Below, in pieces: positions 1 through 6,322 of a stretch of DNA of 8,715 nucleotides. A model generated the notes under the pieces. It ran no database searches. It was not told where the DNA came from and saw only the letters and a list, made by a program, of their open reading frames with translations. The number at the start of each line of letters is the position of its first letter. Positions within the stretch are counted from its first letter, which is position 1. The position numbers and the translations under genes are program-made. The DNA comes from Sulfonitrofixus sp039714575 (GTDB taxonomy: Bacteria; Campylobacterota; Campylobacteria; Campylobacterales; Sulfurimonadaceae), in contig JBDLJE010000076.1 in NCBI GenBank assembly GCA_039714575.1, positions 1-8,715 on the forward strand, written 5' to 3'.

Positions 1-1869
1 GAACAGCTTGAGGCAATGACGGCAACCTTACAGCATCGTGGACCAGACAGCTCAGGAACCCATTTTGATGACTCTTTAGACTACCAAGTAGGGTTAGGAC
101 ATCAACGCCTCTCTATCCTCGACCTTTCAGAACTGGGTCAACAGCCTATGGTCTATGAAAACCTGCATATTATCCATAACGGAGAAGTCTATAATTTTAA
201 AGAGATCAGAGAAGAGTTAGAGTCTCTAGGTTATGAATTTGATTCAGATACCGATACGGAAGTCATCTTAAAAGCTTTTCATGCTTGGAGTGTCGCCAGT
301 GTAGAGAAGCTTAGAGGTATGTTTGCTTTTGTCATCTACGATACGAAGCAGAAAAAACTTTTTATGTTCCGTGACCGTGCAGGCGTAAAACCTTTTTATT
401 ACTATGCCAAAGACGGTCTTTTTCTGTTTGCCAGTGAGTTGAAAGCCTTTCACAAACATAAAGGTTTTTTAAAAAGGATCAATAAAGAGGTGATACCAAC
501 TTATATGCAGTTTGGTTATATTCCTGCACCCTACAGCATTTTTGAGGACACCTATAAATTAAAAGCCGGTCATTACCTGGAATTCAACATTCAACATTCA
601 ACATTCAACATTATTCAGTATTGGGATGTAAATGAACTCTATCATAAAGAAAAAGTTGATATGTCAGAAGATGATATTGTGCAAGGCCTTGAAAAAGAGT
701 TGACTGAGGCTTTCAGGTTGAGGATGATCTCTGATGTTCCGGTCGGGGTGTTCCTCAGCGGCGGCATCGACAGCTCCGTTGTGACGGCTCTGCTGCAAAA
801 AGAGTCTGACGAGCCGTTAAAGACATTTACCATCGGTTTTGACGAGCCAGGCTATAACGAAGCGGAGCATGCTAAAGAGATCGCCAAGTATTTGAAGACA
901 GATCATACAGAGTATTACTGTTGCAAAGAGGACGCTTTAAAGGTCATACCTGAACTTCCGAAGATCTATGATGAACCATTTGGCGACAGCTCTGCCATTG
1001 CAACGACCTTAGTCTCAAAACTTGCTAAAGACAAAGTCTCTGTTGTCCTTTCCGGTGACGGTGGTGATGAGGTGTTTTGCGGGTATAGCAAATATTTTGC
1101 TCTGAACAGAGCCATTAAGTTTCTGGAGCCGGGTTTACGTAAAACCGTAGTACAAAAGACACTTGGTCTGCTCGGAGAAGAGTCGGTCTATAGAGTAAAC
1201 AGACTACTGCCCCCATCAAAACGTCAGACCAACATACGCGACAAGTTCCAGAAGTTTCAACGTGCGGTCAATGCAGACAGCTTTGCACAGATGTTTGTTG
1301 AGGCAAGTACCTATGTTGACAGAGGTGTGATCGGCAATTATGTAAAAGAGGGTGCTTCTGATTTAAACGATACCAACTTTGATAATTTTGAACAACTGGA
1401 AAATGTCGCACCCTTGGAACAGATGATGGCGATGGACTTTCAGACCTTTATGGCGGATGATGTCTTAACGAAAGTGGATAGAGCGACCATGAGTCAAAGT
1501 CTGGAGGGGCGTGAACCGCTTTTAGACCATAAGATCGTTGAATATATGGCACGTATTCCAATAACGTTAAAATTCAAAGACAATAACGGAAAACACCTGC
1601 TTAAAAAAGTGTTATATAATCATATACCTGAACGCTATTACGAGCGGGCCAAGTCAGGTTTCCAGATCCCTCTGTACGAGTGGCTTAAAAGTGACCTTAA
1701 GCCTTTGTTGGAGCGATATCTGGATTTTGAACGATTAGAAGAGGGCGGTATATTTGATGCGCAACATGTTCATGATACGCTGCAGAAGTATTATGACGGT
1801 AAGTATGTCAACATCAATGAACTCTGGTTCATCCTGATGTTTGAGATGTGGCGCGAAGAGTGGATTTAG
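1..1869 (+). CDS. asnB: Asparagine synthase (glutamine-hydrolysing) family amidotransferase, 5'-truncated by window edge
   Basis: The frame is open from base 1, and the first Met (base 16) sits inside the conserved HRGPDSSG region, so the true start and the catalytic Cys2 lie upstream. The 622 visible residues cover most of a family protein of roughly 600-650. The N-terminal class-II glutamine amidotransferase domain shows HRGPDSSG and NGEVYNF followed by a DTDTEVIL segment. The synthetase domain carries the ATP-pyrophosphatase loop SGGIDSS (bases 757-777), LSGDGGDEVF, and the KVDRATMSQSLEGREPLLDH block. In general the enzyme takes ammonia from glutamine and transfers it to an ATP-activated carboxylate. 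Its place ahead of a polymerase and a glycosyltransferase suggests the polysaccharide-cluster subtype, some of which are thought to amidate uronic acids; free asparagine synthesis remains possible. A 7-bp tandem repeat at 583-612 lies in the variable linker between the domains. Family is certain; substrate is inferred. Confidence 0.95.
   Translation, partial: EQLEAMTATLQHRGPDSSGTHFDDSLDYQVGLGHQRLSILDLSELGQQPMVYENLHIIHNGEVYNFKEIREELESLGYEFDSDTDTEVILKAFHAWSVASVEKLRGMFAFVIYDTKQKKLFMFRDRAGVKPFYYYAKDGLFLFASELKAFHKHKGFLKRINKEVIPTYMQFGYIPAPYSIFEDTYKLKAGHYLEFNIQHSTFNIIQYWDVNELYHKEKVDMSEDDIVQGLEKELTEAFRLRMISDVPVGVFLSGGIDSSVVTALLQKESDEPLKTFTIGFDEPGYNEAEHAKEIAKYLKTDHTEYYCCKEDALKVIPELPKIYDEPFGDSSAIATTLVSKLAKDKVSVVLSGDGGDEVFCGYSKYFALNRAIKFLEPGLRKTVVQKTLGLLGEESVYRVNRLLPPSKRQTNIRDKFQKFQRAVNADSFAQMFVEASTYVDRGVIGNYVKEGASDLNDTNFDNFEQLENVAPLEQMMAMDFQTFMADDVLTKVDRATMSQSLEGREPLLDHKIVEYMARIPITLKFKDNNGKHLLKKVLYNHIPERYYERAKSGFQIPLYEWLKSDLKPLLERYLDFERLEEGGIFDAQHVHDTLQKYYDGKYVNINELWFILMFEMWREEWI
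583..612 (+). repeat. Four perfect tandem copies of a 7-bp unit (TTCAACA) inside the amidotransferase gene
   Basis: Units lie at 583-589, 590-596, 597-603 and 604-610, followed by a partial TT. The unit length is not a multiple of three, so a change of one copy shifts the reading frame. Reading the sequence by hand, three copies give an in-frame TAA 14 codons after the Glu codon at 580, and five copies give TGA 20 codons after it. The present four-copy state keeps the gene open. It encodes a low-complexity stretch (FNIQHST then FNI) just before a conserved YWD. Confidence 0.95.
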
Positions 1870-1895
1870 TTGATGTACGAGAGCAGAGATAAATA

Positions 1896-2942
1896 ATGTC
1901 TACCTACTTTATGATGTATGTTGTACTGGCAGTGATGGCGCTAAGAGCTCCGCTCAATCGTATGTATACAACCCAATGGAAATGGTTGAGTGTTGGCGTT
2001 GTTCTCACGTTTGTTATTGGTCTTCGTGATCGAGTCGGCGGTGACTGGTTTAACTATCTCAGACGGTTTAATGACCTTGAGTTTTTAACGCTTGCAGAGG
2101 CATTAAGCGTTAAAGATCCTGGGTATCAATGGATCAGTTATGTCATGTATGACTGGGGCTTTCAAATATATGCGGTCAACTTCATATGCGCGGTAATTTT
2201 TGTAACAGGACTGATCGCTTTTTCCCGCCGTCAGATCAACCCCTGGCTCGCTATGGCGGTAGCTGTTCCATACTTGATTATTGTTGTTTCAATGGGGTAC
2301 ACCCGCCAAGGGGTGGCGCTTGGTTTGGTAATGTGGGGACTGGCCGCACTTGACCGTGGAAAGTTTATACATTTTATGATGTTTGTTGCGCTTGCGACGG
2401 CATTTCATAAATCGGCCATTTTGATGATCGGTTTTGGTATCTTTCAGCAGGGGAAGGGAGCATGGCTGAAGGTCCTGGCCCTGGTCTTTGCTGCTATGGG
2501 CATCTGGTCAGCCTTTGTTGAAGATGCTGCCGGCGATCTATGGAAAAATTATGTCGATGCAGAGATGGAGTCGCAAGGAGCGATGATACGGGTCCTTCTT
2601 AACCTTATACCGGGTGTCTTGCTTCTGTATTTCCGAAAACGCTGGAAACAGCACTTTAATGATTATGGATTGTGGTTTATGGTCGCAATCGCTTCAATCG
2701 CAAGTGTGGGACTGGTAGGATCTGCTTCGACGGCAGTGGACAGGATGGCCCTCTATTTTATCCCTATTCAGATGGTCGTGTATGCACGTTTACCGCTATT
2801 GGCCCGTCATATCATACCGCCTAAGATAACAATGATCCTGATCTTGTGCTTTTATGCTTTAATTATGATTGTTTGGCTGACCTCTGCAGTAAATGCACGT
2901 TATTGGGTACCATATGATAATGTACTGTTTCCATCATTTTAA
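1896..2942 (+). CDS. EpsG-family polysaccharide polymerase (Wzy-like) integral membrane protein
   Basis: This is a 348-residue protein made largely of hydrophobic helices, about ten by eye, so it belongs in the inner membrane. Features typical of EpsG/Wzy-type polymerases are visible. An arginine-rich loop ends in RVGGDW (residues 46-51) after the second helix, a YTRQG motif lies at 135-139, and FHKSA lies at 170-174 at the start of a later helix. Such proteins join lipid-linked repeat units on the periplasmic face into a long chain. The start is the ATG 26 bases after the amidotransferase stop, with a weak GAGAG/AGAG stretch upstream. An earlier ATG at 1873 closes after seven codons and is not used. 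It probably shares a transcript with the genes on either side. Wzy-type sequences diverge strongly, so the family call rests on topology and these motifs; an O-antigen ligase is the main alternative. Confidence 0.8.
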   Translation: MSTYFMMYVVLAVMALRAPLNRMYTTQWKWLSVGVVLTFVIGLRDRVGGDWFNYLRRFNDLEFLTLAEALSVKDPGYQWISYVMYDWGFQIYAVNFICAVIFVTGLIAFSRRQINPWLAMAVAVPYLIIVVSMGYTRQGVALGLVMWGLAALDRGKFIHFMMFVALATAFHKSAILMIGFGIFQQGKGAWLKVLALVFAAMGIWSAFVEDAAGDLWKNYVDAEMESQGAMIRVLLNLIPGVLLLYFRKRWKQHFNDYGLWFMVAIASIASVGLVGSASTAVDRMALYFIPIQMVVYARLPLLARHIIPPKITMILILCFYALIMIVWLTSAVNARYWVPYDNVLFPSF

Positions 2943-2970
2943 CAGCAGCTGTTTACAGGTAAATATTTTA

Positions 2971-2977
2971 AAAGAGA
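2971..2977 (+). promoter_or_regulatory. Ribosome binding site of the glycosyltransferase
   Basis: An AAAGAGA stretch lies four bases before the ATG at 2982, in a 39-base gap after the polymerase gene. It supports this start and translation from a shared mRNA. Confidence 0.6.
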
Positions 2978-2981
2978 ATCT

Positions 2982-4109
2982 ATGAGTAAGTCACATAAGA
3001 AAACCATCGCCATCGTCATCAACACCTCATGGAACATCTATAATTTTCGTGTGGGGCTGTTGAAAGCGCTACAAAAAGAGGGTTATAAGATCGTGGCGAT
3101 TGCGCCTAAAGACAACTTTTCGCATAAACTCGAAGAGTTGGGGTTTGAGTATTATGAGATCAAGATGAACAACAAAGGAACCAACCCTTTTGAAGATCTT
3201 AAGTTGATGGCAGATTTTTATACGCTGTTTAAGAGGATCAAGCCTGATGTAACACTGCACTACACCATTAAACCTAACATCTATGGAACACTTGCTGCGT
3301 CGCTTGCGGGTGTTCCTGTCATTAACAATGTCTCCGGTCTGGGTACAGTCTTTTTGGATGAGAAACTTTCGTCGAAGATCGCGAGAGAGCTCTACCGTTT
3401 TACGTTTCAGTTCTCTAAAAAAGTTTTTTTTCAAAACAATTACGACAGAGCACTGTTTACAGAGAGTGGGTTTGTAGATCCTGCAAAGACAGATCGCCTA
3501 CCGGGATCAGGGATAGATACCAATAAACAGATCCCTCTGCACCATAGTATTGCAAATAAAGATATCCGTTTCTTGTTTGTTGCCAGGTTGTTAAAAGATA
3601 AGGGCTTGGTTGAGTATGTGGATGCAGCTCGGATCATTAAGGCAAAGTACCCGAATGTAGAATTTGACGTTTTGGGGCCTTATTATCACGGTAATCCTTC
3701 TGCCATTACCGATCAAGAGATAGGCGCATGGCAAAAAGAGGGGGTCATAACCTATCTGGGGGCCAGTGATGATGTTGAAAATGTAATTTCCCATACCGAC
3801 TGTGTGGTGCTTCCCTCCTATAGGGAGGGGCTGTCTCGGGTGCTGTTAGAGGCGTCCATTATGGCTAAGCCCATAATTACGACAGATGTACCAGGATGTA
3901 GAGAACTTGTAGATGATGGGTTCAACGGTTTTTTATGCAGTGTAAAAGACAGTATCGATTTAGCAGAAAAGATGGAACTAATGCTTCTGCTTGAGGATAT
4001 TGAGCGTATCAATATGGGGCTTCATGGACGTCAAAAGATCATTGATGAGTTTGATGAGAAGATCGTGATCGATAAATACAAAGAGGCAATAAACTCGATT
4101 TTGAATTAA
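2982..4109 (+). CDS. Glycosyltransferase family 4 (GT-B fold), PglA/WbaZ-like
   Basis: This 375-residue protein has the length and two-domain layout of a retaining GT-B enzyme. The N-terminal acceptor domain starts with a hydrophobic strand and NTSWNIYNFR (residues 14-23). It contains a TLHYTIKPNIYG segment and NNVSGLG (115-121), a glycine-rich loop common in GT4 members acting on undecaprenyl-linked sugars. The C-terminal nucleotide-sugar domain has RFLFVARLLKDKG and the E-x7-E signature (E282 and E290) followed by PGCRELV. No membrane segment is seen, so it is probably a peripheral enzyme on the cytoplasmic face. It would transfer a sugar from a nucleotide donor to the growing lipid-linked unit. 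The closest recalled relatives are PglA-type N-acetylgalactosaminyltransferases, but donor and acceptor cannot be read from sequence. A PglC-like initiating transferase, which often follows such genes, is absent; an inverted-repeat element follows instead. Confidence 0.92.
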   Translation: MSKSHKKTIAIVINTSWNIYNFRVGLLKALQKEGYKIVAIAPKDNFSHKLEELGFEYYEIKMNNKGTNPFEDLKLMADFYTLFKRIKPDVTLHYTIKPNIYGTLAASLAGVPVINNVSGLGTVFLDEKLSSKIARELYRFTFQFSKKVFFQNNYDRALFTESGFVDPAKTDRLPGSGIDTNKQIPLHHSIANKDIRFLFVARLLKDKGLVEYVDAARIIKAKYPNVEFDVLGPYYHGNPSAITDQEIGAWQKEGVITYLGASDDVENVISHTDCVVLPSYREGLSRVLLEASIMAKPIITTDVPGCRELVDDGFNGFLCSVKDSIDLAEKMELMLLLEDIERINMGLHGRQKIIDEFDEKIVIDKYKEAINSILN

Positions 4110-4116
4110 GGTTTTT

Positions 4117-4195
4117 TGTCCACGAATTATAAAGAGCCAGCAGCAGAGAACTAATGTTATAAATATATTCGTGAAATTAGTGTAATTCGTGGACA
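4117..4195. repeat. 79-bp element bounded by 13-bp perfect inverted repeats
   Basis: TGTCCACGAATTA (4117-4129) is matched by its exact reverse complement at 4183-4195, separated by 53 bases. The outer ends are TG and CA. A run of six T precedes the left arm and a run of eight A follows the right arm after GATT, so pairing could extend outward. No target-site duplication is obvious. The T and A runs lie outside the stem on the wrong sides for a classical intrinsic terminator on either strand. A small non-autonomous mobile or dispersed repeat is the favoured reading. It fills most of the 98-base gap between two convergent genes. Confidence 0.7.
4167..4193. repeat. Three tandem copies of a 9-bp unit (ATTCGTGnn)
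   Basis: ATTCGTGAA (4167-4175), ATTAGTGTA (4176-4184) and ATTCGTGGA (4185-4193) form a regular 9-bp period with one mismatch in the core of the middle unit. The last copy overlaps the right arm of the 79-bp inverted-repeat element. The left arm holds a single copy in the opposite orientation. Confidence 0.8.
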
Positions 4196-4207
4196 GATTA
4201 AAAAAAA

Positions 4208-5368
4208 TTAATTTCTAAAATACTTTGTAACAAGGCGATAGGGACGTATGAGCGGGTAGAGAAAACTTAGCTGCTTTGACAGTTGGATGAACTTAAAGTC
4301 ATCAAATTTCGGCGCGAAGAGTCCTCTATAGGCAAAACGAAGACGGTCTTTGAGCTTCTCTCGCATCTGCCACAGAAGCCAAAAGGTACTGTATGATCTA
4401 CTGCCTTTTTTCTCAGAGTAGTGGAGGGTGACAACCTTCTCCGTTAGATGTTCGATCTCCGGATCATTGTCTATTTTGTCCAGGATCTTCTGAGGTAGAG
4501 GGAGGCCGAAAAACAGTTGGGAGAGGTGCACTCCAAAGAGCAGCATCCGCTCTATCCCCAGTGACTGTGCCTCCAAAAGAAGGTGCTCCCAGTCGATACT
4601 CTCCTGTGCGCGAATAGCTCTTTCGATGTCGCAGATCCACTCCAGACGTTCAAACAGGTGTTTTGAACCGTGGGCACAGAGATAGAGTATATGGTTCTCG
4701 AATGAGAGTGTTCTGACGGGTTTGCGGTTGATCTCTACGCTTTCACTCTCACGCCACAGTTTCTCCTCTTCCCACTCTATGGCATAGTTTTTTGAGAGCA
4801 GCTCCCAGTGGATCTCAACACGAACAGAACCCCTCTGCAGGCCGATAACATTGACACAGCTGTAAAATGTCTTGAGTGTGCTTTTTTCCAGTTCTATTTC
4901 GGGGGTATAGCCTCTTTGCAGAAGTAGAGACAGCGTCTTTTCTATATCATTTTTTTTGATCAGGATATCCAGGTCGCCGTATTGGCGAAGAGCAACACTG
5001 CCATAGGCCAGTTCACCCAACACCGGACCTTTGAAGGCCATTGCGTCGACACTGTTTACATTAAACAGCTGCATCAGCTGCAAAAGTTCGGCACTCATCA
5101 ACATGTTTTGCTGGGCTATTGTCATGTTGTTCTGTTTAAAAAGTTCGTCTGTTTTTAAGGAGAGAGAGGCCGGGTTTACTGACCTGATCGTTTTATAAAG
5201 AAGCGGATAGATACCGTGCTGCTGGGAAAGTCTTAGAATGTTTTGATAGTTTTCGTCCGAAAAAGATGACAGTGCAGTTTCAACAGCAGCAGTGTCTACC
5301 TCGCTTTGACAGCAGTTGATGGTCAGTTTACAGTCGGGAGATAGCGTAGAAAAGTCTTGTCTGTTCAT
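4208..5368 (-). CDS. Uncharacterised nucleotidyltransferase family protein (NTP_transf_5 type)
   Basis: The 386-residue protein resembles the NTP_transf_5 group of the polymerase-beta nucleotidyltransferase superfamily. FKGP (residues 112-115) is followed by RQYGDLDILI, whose D132 and D134 would be the metal-binding pair. VEIHWEL (184-190) supplies a likely third acidic residue, E185, and the recurrent His-Trp. CAHGSKH and RLEWICDIERAI (around 232-252) match the helical part of the family. No signal peptide or membrane segment is seen, so it should be cytoplasmic. Members recur in capsule and exosortase-linked polysaccharide loci, but I know of no established substrate. It is the only gene here on the minus strand, convergent with the glycosyltransferase and divergent from the exporter. 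The chosen ATG lacks a clear Shine-Dalgarno sequence, and a TATAAT lies just seven bases before it. A later start at M82 is possible but would remove much of the N-terminal helical region. Confidence 0.85.
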   Translation of the reverse strand: MNRQDFSTLSPDCKLTINCCQSEVDTAAVETALSSFSDENYQNILRLSQQHGIYPLLYKTIRSVNPASLSLKTDELFKQNNMTIAQQNMLMSAELLQLMQLFNVNSVDAMAFKGPVLGELAYGSVALRQYGDLDILIKKNDIEKTLSLLLQRGYTPEIELEKSTLKTFYSCVNVIGLQRGSVRVEIHWELLSKNYAIEWEEEKLWRESESVEINRKPVRTLSFENHILYLCAHGSKHLFERLEWICDIERAIRAQESIDWEHLLLEAQSLGIERMLLFGVHLSQLFFGLPLPQKILDKIDNDPEIEHLTEKVVTLHYSEKKGSRSYSTFWLLWQMREKLKDRLRFAYRGLFAPKFDDFKFIQLSKQLSFLYPLIRPYRLVTKYFRN

Positions 5369-5375
5369 GTCGAAT

Positions 5376-5381
5376 ATTATA
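5376..5381 (-). promoter_or_regulatory. Candidate -10 element of the nucleotidyltransferase gene
   Basis: Read on the minus strand this is a perfect TATAAT, seven bases before the ATG at 5368. No good -35 hexamer lies 16-18 bases further upstream, which would be normal for Campylobacterota sigma-70 promoters. If used, transcription would begin at or next to the start codon and give an almost leaderless mRNA. The hexamer sits inside a short dyad (GTCGA at 5369-5373 and TCGAC at 5382-5386) that could be an operator or chance. Confidence 0.4.
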
Positions 5382-5423
5382 TCGACAGAGAACTTGAATA
5401 GGGTTAAACCTGACTGATCTTAA

Positions 5424-5443
5424 GGGCTGTATATAGGGCTGTA
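5424..5443. repeat. 8-bp direct repeat GGGCTGTA in the divergent promoter region
   Basis: Two identical GGGCTGTA copies at 5424-5431 and 5436-5443 lie 12 bases apart, start to start, with TATA between them. They sit between the two divergent candidate promoters, about 35 bases upstream of the exporter -10 and about 43 bases from that of the nucleotidyltransferase. This is where an activator or repressor could bind, but no regulator is identified. Confidence 0.45.
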
Positions 5444-5450
5444 GACGATA

Positions 5451-5483
5451 TTTAACTTCATTCTAAACTTGACATTATATAAT
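5451..5483 (+). promoter_or_regulatory. Candidate promoter of the exporter-kinase operon
   Basis: A perfect TATAAT lies at 5478-5483, 28 bases before the ATG at 5512, in AT-rich DNA. The best upstream hexamer is TTTAAC at 5451-5456, with an over-long 21-base spacer, so the -35 is weak. A perfect TTGACA at 5469-5474 is too close to this -10; at 17 bases it would pair only with a poor TTTGAA at 5492-5497. The TATAAT is preferred and would give a leader of about 20 bases. Confidence 0.45.
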
Positions 5484-5501
5484 AGCAATTATTTGAAATA
5501 T

Positions 5502-5510
5502 AGAGAGAAG
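5502..5510 (+). promoter_or_regulatory. Ribosome binding site of the exporter gene
   Basis: A purine-rich AGAGAGAAG stretch immediately precedes the ATG at 5512 with one base between. Its GAGAG core is at usable spacing. It fixes the start, which also gives a complete lipoprotein signal peptide. Confidence 0.6.
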
Positions 5511-5511
5511 T

Positions 5512-6321
5512 ATGTATAGATTTTTATTTGTGATAATTTTGAGCGTAACAGTTATGTTTTCTGGCTGCAGTATGAAAGAGTACACCCTTTTTCAAGATGA
5601 CAACCGCTCTGAAGGGTCGAGCAAAGTTAATGAGGCAGTGTATAAAGACGAAATGGTCTTTGAGAACAAGATTCAGCCTAACGACCGTGTCGGGATCATG
5701 GTCTATAACCAGTCGGGTGCAGGCCCGGGGCAATTGACGTCGATGATCAGTTCCCGCGGTTCTCAGCAAGGCGGACGCGGTGCCGATGAGACACAGGGTC
5801 TGCTTGTGACACAAGAGGGTACCGTGCGCCTGCCGTTGATAGGCAGTGCGACTATACAAGGTCTTACGGAAGATGAAGCGGCCAAATACCTTATGGAAGA
5901 GTATGGCAAGTATCTTCGTAACCCTTACGTCACTGTTGAGATCATGAACCAGCGCCTTTTTATCTTGGGTGAGGTCAAAACCCCGGGTGTAGTACCGGTG
6001 ACCAATGGAACAATGAACCTCATAGAGGCTATTGCCCGTTCCGGCGACCTGACCGACTTTGCTGAACGTCGAGGTATCCTTATTTTACGTGGCGACCTTC
6101 GTGACCCCGAAGTGCGTATGATCGACCTGACCCAGATGTCGACCATTAAGCTTTCGAGTCTCTATCTTAAGCCTAATGACATCGTCTATGTCCAACCGCG
6201 TGCATCGAAGGGACGCAAGATCGCTTACGATGAGATATCACCGCCGTTCCAGCTGGTATCATCGATCTTGGCCCCGTTCGTCAACATTACCTATCTTGCT
6301 AAAGCCTGGAGCACCTATTAA
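5512..6321 (+). CDS. wza: Wza-like outer-membrane polysaccharide export lipoprotein
   Basis: This 269-residue protein has a lipoprotein signal peptide: a hydrophobic stretch from residue 4 to 16, then FSGC with C19 as the lipidated cysteine. The polysaccharide export domain spans about residues 46-145 and includes LLVTQEGTVRLPLIG and the LTEDEA..L helix. A Gly/Ser/Gln-rich insertion lies at about 68-95. One SLBB domain follows (about 149-228, starting LFILGEVKTPG). The last 25 residues are mostly apolar with aromatics (PPFQLVSSILAPF) and may be the amphipathic helix that lines the outer-membrane pore in Wza. It is clearly shorter than E. coli Wza (about 380 residues), mainly because only one SLBB repeat is present. 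It would oligomerise into the export channel and dock with the kinase encoded one base downstream, with which it forms an operon. Confidence 0.93.
   Translation: MYRFLFVIILSVTVMFSGCSMKEYTLFQDDNRSEGSSKVNEAVYKDEMVFENKIQPNDRVGIMVYNQSGAGPGQLTSMISSRGSQQGGRGADETQGLLVTQEGTVRLPLIGSATIQGLTEDEAAKYLMEEYGKYLRNPYVTVEIMNQRLFILGEVKTPGVVPVTNGTMNLIEAIARSGDLTDFAERRGILILRGDLRDPEVRMIDLTQMSTIKLSSLYLKPNDIVYVQPRASKGRKIAYDEISPPFQLVSSILAPFVNITYLAKAWSTY
6308..6311 (+). promoter_or_regulatory. Ribosome binding site deciding the kinase start
   Basis: GGAG within the last codons of the exporter gene lies 11 bases before the ATG at 6323. The frame stays open upstream to 6176, but that part overlaps the exporter, is Arg/Ser/His-rich and does not resemble the family. 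The start at 6323, one base after the exporter stop, is therefore preferred and implies translational coupling. Confidence 0.6.
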
Positions 6322-6322
6322 T

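Noticed and set aside
2941..2956. AACAGC-A-GCTGTT dyad after the polymerase stop
   Set aside because: The one-base centre cannot form a hairpin loop, no T run follows, and it is within a tightly spaced operon; probably chance.
3069..3434. 121-codon open frame on the minus strand inside the glycosyltransferase gene
   Set aside because: Fully antisense to a strongly supported gene, with low-complexity basic composition and no recognisable motif.
4117..4207. Inverted repeat as a bidirectional intrinsic terminator
   Set aside because: The loop is 53 bases, and the T and A runs lie before rather than after the stem on each strand, so the classical stem-then-U-run order is absent.
4208..5368. AbiEii/MenT-like toxin nucleotidyltransferase of a toxin-antitoxin pair
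   Set aside because: The DLDI motif and fold class are shared, but there is no adjacent antitoxin gene, and the FKGP and HW motifs fit the NTP_transf_5 group better.
5469..5497. TTGACA plus TTTGAA at 17-bp spacing as the exporter promoter
   Set aside because: The -10 is poor and the transcript would start at or inside the ribosome binding site; the perfect TATAAT at 5478-5483 is a better choice.
6176..6322. Upstream extension of the kinase reading frame
   Set aside because: It overlaps the 3' end of the exporter gene, has an Arg/Ser/His-rich composition unlike any Wzc N-terminus, and a better start with a GGAG lies at 6323.
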